28,627 nt of DNA from CAZWVA01 sp964636885 (GTDB lineage: Bacteria; Desulfobacterota_D; UBA1144; Nemesobacterales; CSP1-2). The notes below the pieces were generated by a model. That model was not told where the DNA came from, did no database searches, and saw nothing but the letters and a program-made list of their open reading frames with translations. This document shows positions 23,811 to 28,627 of this stretch, piece by piece. The stretch spans positions 1 through 28,627 of the forward strand of contig CAZWVA010000035.1 in NCBI GenBank assembly GCA_964636885.1, given 5' to 3'. The translations under genes and the position numbers were made by a program. Numbering within the stretch: the stretch's first letter is position 1; the number at the start of each line of letters is the position of its first letter.

Positions 23811-24593
23811 ATGGCTAGAGTTATCGTTGTCACATCGGGAAAGGGCGGGGTTGGAAAAACGACTCTAACAGCGAATCTAGGGACGGCCCTGTCTTCAATG
23901 GGAAGGAGGGTTCTAACCATAGACGCGGACATAGGGCTGAGGAACCTAGATATGATCCTGGGATTAGAGAACAGGATAGTCTATGACGTTGTCGATGTTG
24001 TCGAAGGGGCAGTTGCACCGGAGAAGGCATTCGTTAGGGACAAGAGGGGTTTTTCCCTCTACCTTTTGCCGGCGGCACAAACGAAGAACAAAGACTCGGT
24101 TAAACCGGAACAGATGGTGAACATAGTGGAGAAGGTCAGATGGAATTTCGATTACGTGCTTATAGACTCACCCGCCGGTATAGAGGGTGGATTCAAAACG
24201 GCCGCTGCTCCGGCATCCGAGGTTCTTGTCGTTGTAAACCCGGAGGTCTCTTCCGTAAGGGATGCAGACAGGGTAATCGGGCTTATGGAATCCATGGGGA
24301 AGGATAACATAAAGCTCATTATAAACAGAATAAAACTCCATCAGGTCAAGAAGGGGGAGATGCTTTCCGTTGACGATGTGGAGGAGATCCTTCACATACC
24401 AAAAATCGGGATCGTTCCGGATGAAGAAAAGATGGTTGATTACACGAACAAAGGAGAACCCATCGTTCTTTCAGAAAACTCACGAGCGGGAAAAGCGATC
24501 AGGAATGTGGCTAAGAGGCTGGAGGGCGAGGATATCCCGTTTACGGAGCTTGAAGAGAAGAAGGGCTTTTTTAGTCGAATCTTAGGGGGATAG
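23811..24593 (+). CDS. minD: Septum site-determining ATPase MinD
   Basis: 260 residues. This ATPase binds the membrane and recruits MinC. The deviant Walker A GKGGVGKTT is at residues 10-18. TIDADIGLRNLDMILGLE, DYVLIDSPAGIE and VVNPEVSSVRDADRVIGL are family hallmarks. The C-terminal EKKGFFSRILGG is the amphipathic membrane-targeting helix. It lies between minC and minE with six- and two-base gaps, so the three are one transcript. Confidence 0.97.
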   Translation: MARVIVVTSGKGGVGKTTLTANLGTALSSMGRRVLTIDADIGLRNLDMILGLENRIVYDVVDVVEGAVAPEKAFVRDKRGFSLYLLPAAQTKNKDSVKPEQMVNIVEKVRWNFDYVLIDSPAGIEGGFKTAAAPASEVLVVVNPEVSSVRDADRVIGLMESMGKDNIKLIINRIKLHQVKKGEMLSVDDVEEILHIPKIGIVPDEEKMVDYTNKGEPIVLSENSRAGKAIRNVAKRLEGEDIPFTELEEKKGFFSRILGG

Positions 24594-24595
24594 TT

Positions 24596-24853
24596 ATGTC
24601 CATACTCGATATATTTGGATTTTTAAAGAGAGATAGATCCGCTAACGTCGCAAAAGAAAGGCTTACCATGGTGCTTTCTTACGAGAGAAGGGGACTTCCG
24701 TCCAATTTCACCGAGCAACTGCAAAATGATTTAATCAGGGTCTTTGAGAAATACCCTCAGTTTAATCTGAGAAACATAGAAATCAATCTCAAGGCGGATG
24801 GGACAAGAGATGAAATCTCCATCTGTATCCCTTTCATTAAAAGCCGAAGATGA
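24596..24853 (+). CDS. minE: Cell division topological specificity factor MinE
   Basis: 85 residues. MinE stimulates MinD ATPase and confines MinCD to the cell poles. The N-terminal ILDIFGFLK is the membrane-interaction segment, the anti-MinCD region is AKERLTMVLSYERRG, and the C-terminal topology domain follows (FEKYPQFNLRNIEINLK). ATG follows GGGGGATAG, overlapping the minD stop region. It is the last gene of minCDE. The 136-base gap to dcd has no visible gene. Confidence 0.96.
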   Translation: MSILDIFGFLKRDRSANVAKERLTMVLSYERRGLPSNFTEQLQNDLIRVFEKYPQFNLRNIEINLKADGTRDEISICIPFIKSRR

Positions 24854-24989
24854 ATCAACCGACGAGTCACCGACGGCATCCAAAAGCTACCCCAGAATTA
24901 TCCATGGCTGATCTTCCTCTAATAACCGTTTAATCCGCCTATCGCTATTTTGAGATACCTCTACACGGATCATCTATAAGGAGAACAGG

Positions 24990-25508
24990 ATGGGCATACT
25001 GACAAGAGAGGAGATACTAAAGGAGATAGAGAAAGGCACTATTAAAATCGAGCCCTTCTCATTAGATCAGGTTGGACCCGCCTCCGTAGACCTACACCTA
25101 AGCAACGAGTTCAGGATATTCAAGAACACAAGAAGGGTTATCGAGATAAGGGATGGTACAAGCCATGAGGATGTGACGGAAAAGATCAGAATAAAAGATC
25201 ACCTTATCTTAATGCCAGGGGAGATGGTACTTGGCATCACAAGAGAAAGAATAACCCTACCCGATAACATCTGCGGCTGGCTTGAGGGGAGGAGCAGGTT
25301 TGCAAGGCTCGGCCTTTTGGTTCATATATCCACAAGCTTCATACAACCGGGGATAAGCAACAAGCAATGCCTCGAGATAATCAACTTTAGCCCTATGCCG
25401 ATTGCCCTTTATCCAGGAACGGCGATATGCCAGTTTGTATTCCAGCAAACGATCGGCAAAGCGATCTACGAGGGGAAATTTAAAGAGCAGAACGAAGAGA
25501 ACTTCTGA
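24990..25508 (+). CDS. dcd: dCTP deaminase family (Dcd, possibly Dcd-Dut)
   Basis: 172 residues. The family converts dCTP to dUTP, or in the bifunctional form to dUMP, for dTTP synthesis. GPASVDLHLSNEF and EGRSRFARLGLLVH are the conserved nucleotide-binding segments. The catalytic Glu corresponds to CLEIINFS. The loop HISTSFIQPG differs from the E. coli deaminase loop, so mono- and bifunctional activity cannot be told apart by eye. ATG follows AAGGAG at good spacing. The gene's last 29 bases overlap the end of the convergent OmpA-family frame. Confidence 0.9.
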   Translation: MGILTREEILKEIEKGTIKIEPFSLDQVGPASVDLHLSNEFRIFKNTRRVIEIRDGTSHEDVTEKIRIKDHLILMPGEMVLGITRERITLPDNICGWLEGRSRFARLGLLVHISTSFIQPGISNKQCLEIINFSPMPIALYPGTAICQFVFQQTIGKAIYEGKFKEQNEENF

Positions 25509-26625
25509 GTGTATATATGATACGGCTTTTAACCGATAAGGGTTCAGGATACCAACAGAAGACCGCTTCTATACGCTTAGTGAAGATCCAAGCTTCGGGT
25601 GCCACCCTCTCATAGGGCGGATTCCTTTGTCCGATTGTCCGATTCGATTTAAAGAGCACCCTAGCCCCCGGAGGCATAGAACCAGGCCTCACCGGAATAA
25701 ATCGAGCCCTTCTATTAAGCTGATAGGCGTACTCGGTTGTTCCTACGGCAAACTTCGTCGTCTCCCCCTTGCTTACCGTCTCTATTCTTCTTGGATCGAC
25801 TCCAAGCCCGACCAAATAGGCCTTTGTGGCATCGGCTCTTCTTTGTCCGAGCCTTAAGTTATACTCATCGGTACCTCTTATATCCGCATACCCCTCGATC
25901 ACTATGCTTAGTTCGGGATTCTCCCTTAGCACCTCGGCGTTTTCCTGAAGAACCGGTACGGCGTCCGGTCTGATATCGTATTTATCAAAGTCAAAGAATA
26001 TATCCGTAAGCCTAAACTCCACCTCTACGGGTTGCGGAGGGGGTGGAGGGGCCTTTTCCTCGGTGAGGATCTCCCCTATCCTCTTAAACAGCCTCTTCTC
26101 AACGTATCCATTCGATCTTACCGTCCCTAGATAACCTATCTTATAATCGTAGTAAGGCATTATTCTATAGTTTATCTTAACCCGGGTTTCAGATGGAGAA
26201 AGGCCTGCTAATTCTATCTTTAGATCCTCCCTTACGAATTTTGGATTGGGAGGTGCTGGAGGCGGGGTGATCTTTTCAAAATAAGAGATCCTTCTTAGGT
26301 AGGGCCTAACCCTAGAGCCCTTTATTTCCCCGTTTGTGGGCTCCGCATATACCCTGTCATATTTCTCAAAGTACGTATTATAGACGTATGAGGTTGCAAG
26401 CCGTATGGTTCCTCTTTCCTTATCCGAATTCTTTACATCCCATTCGAGTTCTTTAACGGCCATCATAGTTGCTGACCAAACGTTATCGTAGGGCGCCTTG
26501 AAAACAACAGGCTCATTCTTATAGAAACCCCTTCTAGGAGGCTCTAGAGGCACTTCACCCACACAACCCACCAAAAGCAAAAGGACTGTTAAGGGAAAAA
26601 GCGACTTTCTCGTATATACCTCCAT
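25480..26625 (-). CDS. OmpA-family lipoprotein with unusual C-terminal tail
   Basis: 381 residues. The lipobox LLVGC makes C21 the lipid-bearing residue. The N-terminal domain (about 35-190, APYDNVWSATMMAVKELEWDV) resembles NlpC/BamC-like lipoprotein domains. A Pro-rich linker (KAPPPPPQPV) leads to an OmpA peptidoglycan-binding domain (about 205-312) with FFDFDKYDIRPDA, IEGYADIRGTDEYNLRLGQRRA and RRIETVSKGE. It would tie the outer membrane to the cell wall. After about residue 313 the sequence changes to a 69-residue tail that looks like translated non-coding DNA and runs into the end of dcd. A lost stop or sequencing error is possible. ATG has AAGGAG ten bases upstream. It follows the small secreted protein by 23 bases. 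Confidence 0.85.
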   Translation of the reverse strand: MEVYTRKSLFPLTVLLLLVGCVGEVPLEPPRRGFYKNEPVVFKAPYDNVWSATMMAVKELEWDVKNSDKERGTIRLATSYVYNTYFEKYDRVYAEPTNGEIKGSRVRPYLRRISYFEKITPPPAPPNPKFVREDLKIELAGLSPSETRVKINYRIMPYYDYKIGYLGTVRSNGYVEKRLFKRIGEILTEEKAPPPPPQPVEVEFRLTDIFFDFDKYDIRPDAVPVLQENAEVLRENPELSIVIEGYADIRGTDEYNLRLGQRRADATKAYLVGLGVDPRRIETVSKGETTKFAVGTTEYAYQLNRRARFIPVRPGSMPPGARVLFKSNRTIGQRNPPYERVAPEAWIFTKRIEAVFCWYPEPLSVKSRIIYTLRSSLRSAL

Positions 26626-26648
26626 CCCGATTGTGCTCCTTCGATTTG

Positions 26649-26978
26649 CTAGTAATACACACAGGACCTTGCGAGTTCACTGTCTTTTTCCTGATAAAGG
26701 TGAACACAGAATGGTTGCATGAGCGCAGTTCTACCCCTTTCGGCAAGCATATCTGAGAGCTGCTTTGCAACGCTGGCCTTAGGTGGAGATCCAACCGCCT
26801 TTGCCGACGCCTTCACCCAGAGTGATATCGGGGATACCCAGTCAGCGCTTACCACACCTGGAAGCCCCTTTACAATAGCCGTAAAGTGTTTCTGAGCCGG
26901 TGTGGGAGCGTATTCCTCGGCATAGGCCGTACCTAAACTACAGAGGATAAAGACCAAAATCGGAATAAAAAACCTCAT
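26649..26978 (-). CDS. Small secreted protein with two cysteines
   Basis: 109 residues. A signal peptide with core IPILVFILCSLGTAYA is probably cut after A20 (AYA|E). The mature part of 89 residues has two cysteines, C91 and C106, that could form a disulfide and no other clear motif. I do not recognise the family. ATG follows GGAGGTGGAG, a very good ribosome binding site. It is 23 bases upstream of the OmpA-family lipoprotein on the same strand, so a shared envelope role is likely. The 125 bases between it and the regulator gene contain nothing I can name. Confidence 0.7.
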   Translation of the reverse strand: MRFFIPILVFILCSLGTAYAEEYAPTPAQKHFTAIVKGLPGVVSADWVSPISLWVKASAKAVGSPPKASVAKQLSDMLAERGRTALMQPFCVHLYQEKDSELARSCVYY

Positions 26979-27103
26979 TGTTCTCCACCTCCATTAAGCG
27001 AAATATCAGATTTCATACTACTCATATCATCAGTCGTCTATTAACCAACGACGAACCCCTCTAGGAGTTAGAGCAGTTAGCCGGATTCTTTATGTCCAGC
27101 ACA

Positions 27104-28531
27104 TTAACTCATTTCTTCTTTGATTTCACCTTCCTCGGCCTCGTCTTCATCTCCTGATTCTTCATAGAAGCCGTGCTTTGCCAATCTATATCTAAGCGAA
27201 CGGAGCGTTATACCAAGCAGCTTTGCGGCCTCTGTCTTATTTCCGCCCGTTGATCTCAGTGCCTTTTCTATCATCTTCTTCTCCACATTGTCAAGTAGGG
27301 TATCCAAACCGGCACTCGAAGAAAAACCGGTTTCAAGGTCAAGGTAATCCTTCCCACTTACGAGTTGAGGAAGGGTCTCCTGTCGGATCACATTTGATGT
27401 TTCAAGTGCAACGCACCTTGCTATTATGTTCTCGAGTTCCCTCACGTTACCTGGATAATGATAGTTCTCCAGAATCTCAAGCGCCTTAGGAGAGATCCCA
27501 CGGATGTCTTTTCCCATCTCATGCGAGTATTTACCGATAAAGTGAATAGCGAGTGGAGAAATATCCTCCCTTCTCTCTCTAAGAGGCGGAAGGGTTATCT
27601 TTATCACATTCAAGCGATAAAAGAGGTCTTCTCGAAACTTTCCCTTTGCGACCTCGTCTTCGAGTTTCTTGTTTGTGGCCGCAATCACCCTTACGTCAAT
27701 TGGAACCGGCTCCGTACTCCCTAGAGGTCGGATTGACTTTTCCTCTATCACCCTCAGAAGCTTTACCTGAAGATGGAGGGGAAGATCAGCAATCTCATCC
27801 AAAAAGATCGTACCACCGTTTGCTTCCTCAAAAAGCCCCTTCTTATCCCTTAAAGCCCCGGTAAAAGCGCCACGCCTGTAGCCAAAGAGCTCGCTTTCCA
27901 TAAGGGTTTCAGGTATGGCACCACAGTTTACAGGAACAAAAGGGCCATCATGCCTTGTCCCACTATAGTGTATCGCACGAGCAACGAGCTCTTTGCCAGT
28001 ACCGCTTTCTCCGGTGAGAAGCACGTTTACCTTGAGTTCAGAGACCCTTTTTATCAGCTCAAAGATCTTTACGATAGACGGGCTTCTTCCTATGATGTTG
28101 CCAAACCCGTATTTCGTTTCCAGCTCTTTTCTAAGCCTTGAGTTTTCGCGTTCGAGCCTCTTCTTATCAAGCGCCTTTTTTATAACGAGCTTTATCTCAT
28201 CTATCTTAAAGGGCTTTGTTATATAATCATAGGCTCCTAGTTTCATAGCCTCAATCGCGGTTTCATGAGAGGCAAAAGCGGTTATCATTATGACGGTTGT
28301 TTCGGGGCTTTTTTCGTTTATCCTCTTTAGAACCTCGATTCCATTCATCACCGGCATTTGCACATCAACCACAGCCAGATCAAAGAGATCCTTTTCTATC
28401 TTTTGAATCGCATCAGCACCATCCGACGCGGTTTCAACGAGATAATTATCCTTCTGGAGCATTATCTCTAAAAACTCCCTCATCCCCGGCTCATCGTCTA
28501 CGACGAGGATCCTACTTTTCTCCTGCCCCAT
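27104..28531 (-). CDS. NtrC-type sigma-54-dependent response regulator
   Basis: 475 residues with the full NtrC layout. The receiver domain has phosphorylation site D56 in VVDVQMPVMNG and the usual Lys in ITKPFK. The AAA+ domain has Walker A GESGTGKE, the sigma-54-contacting GAFTGA loop, LDEIADLPL and the R-finger region RLNVIKITLPPLRER. A Fis-type helix-turn-helix (GGNKTEAAKLLGITLRSLRYRLAKHG) follows. The last 20 or so residues are strongly acidic (DEDEAEEGEIKEE), unusual after the DNA-binding helix. GTG at 28534 is directly before ATG 28531; GAGGTG is well spaced for the ATG. The partner histidine kinase is not in the window; it may lie beyond the right edge. Target genes are unknown. Confidence 0.95.
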   Translation of the reverse strand: MGQEKSRILVVDDEPGMREFLEIMLQKDNYLVETASDGADAIQKIEKDLFDLAVVDVQMPVMNGIEVLKRINEKSPETTVIMITAFASHETAIEAMKLGAYDYITKPFKIDEIKLVIKKALDKKRLERENSRLRKELETKYGFGNIIGRSPSIVKIFELIKRVSELKVNVLLTGESGTGKELVARAIHYSGTRHDGPFVPVNCGAIPETLMESELFGYRRGAFTGALRDKKGLFEEANGGTIFLDEIADLPLHLQVKLLRVIEEKSIRPLGSTEPVPIDVRVIAATNKKLEDEVAKGKFREDLFYRLNVIKITLPPLRERREDISPLAIHFIGKYSHEMGKDIRGISPKALEILENYHYPGNVRELENIIARCVALETSNVIRQETLPQLVSGKDYLDLETGFSSSAGLDTLLDNVEKKMIEKALRSTGGNKTEAAKLLGITLRSLRYRLAKHGFYEESGDEDEAEEGEIKEEMS

Positions 28532-28627
28532 CACTCACCTCTTACACTCAACATCAATGCTTAACCTCTTCCCTCATGCACAGGATATTTGAGCCTTTCT
28601 TTACCACCAAGAACTTAGGTACCGGAC

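Noticed and set aside
28554..28625. Short open frame on minus at the right edge (23 residues to a TGA)
   Set aside because: Too short and without a family motif; it could be the end of an upstream gene, but nothing supports that.
1..28627. CRISPR arrays, insertion sequences, prophage or toxin-antitoxin pairs
   Set aside because: No spaced direct repeats, transposase, phage or toxin-antitoxin signatures found on either strand.

Overview
The window reads as a stretch of a Gram-negative bacterial chromosome. There are secreted lipoproteins, an OmpA-type protein, a periplasmic HtrA protease, MinCDE and a sigma-54 activator. The order prs-rplY-pth-ychF-rpsF-rpsR-rplI is one I associate with Desulfobacterota (former Deltaproteobacteria) and related phyla. 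Heavy use of AGG/AGA and ATA codons, a K+-type membrane pyrophosphatase and Thi4 would fit a thermophilic or anaerobic lineage, but the phylum is inference. There is no prophage, transposase, integrase, CRISPR array or rRNA. One tRNA is present.

Layout. 1-201 is the tail of an unknown gene. 208-3784 (minus) is a likely operon: PNPOx-like flavoprotein, type II NADH dehydrogenase, FIST sensor protein and a small lipoprotein with an HExxHxxGxxE motif. 3841-10565 (plus) is a housekeeping run: PRPP synthetase, L25/Ctc, peptidyl-tRNA hydrolase, K+-type membrane pyrophosphatase, YchF, S6, S18 and L9. It ends in a clear intrinsic terminator. 10568-11410 (minus) is an exported DUF4412-like protein. 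11605-12414 (plus) is a Thi4 thiazole synthase with Cys at the sulfur-donor position. 12470-15363 (minus) is HtrA/DegQ, a RidA protein, an unannotated 37-residue ORF with a strong ribosome binding site, and a DUF6775-like protein. A good sigma-70 promoter drives it. 15538-16824 (plus) holds MsrA and a hypoxanthine phosphoribosyltransferase. 16856-18838 (minus) holds a four-helix membrane protein and a SagB-type double nitroreductase. 18966-19997 is an extended SDR, convergent with a HAD phosphatase. 21069-22688 holds a TIKI/ChaN-like exported protein convergent with a membrane-anchored Clp-fold protease. Then come tRNA-Thr(CGU) on minus, minCDE and dcd on plus, and on minus an OmpA-family lipoprotein with an odd tail, a small secreted partner and an NtrC-type regulator.

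How the parts fit. The central operon combines translation with PRPP supply and PPi-driven ion pumping. The HtrA/RidA and MsrA blocks, divergent from one intergenic region, look like protein-quality and damage-repair functions. MinCDE sets the division site. I did not find a clear new defence or mobile system. The items most worth a second look are the coupled 37-residue ORF, the RidA start, the structured S6 leader, the Cys-type Thi4 and the lipoprotein zinc motif.
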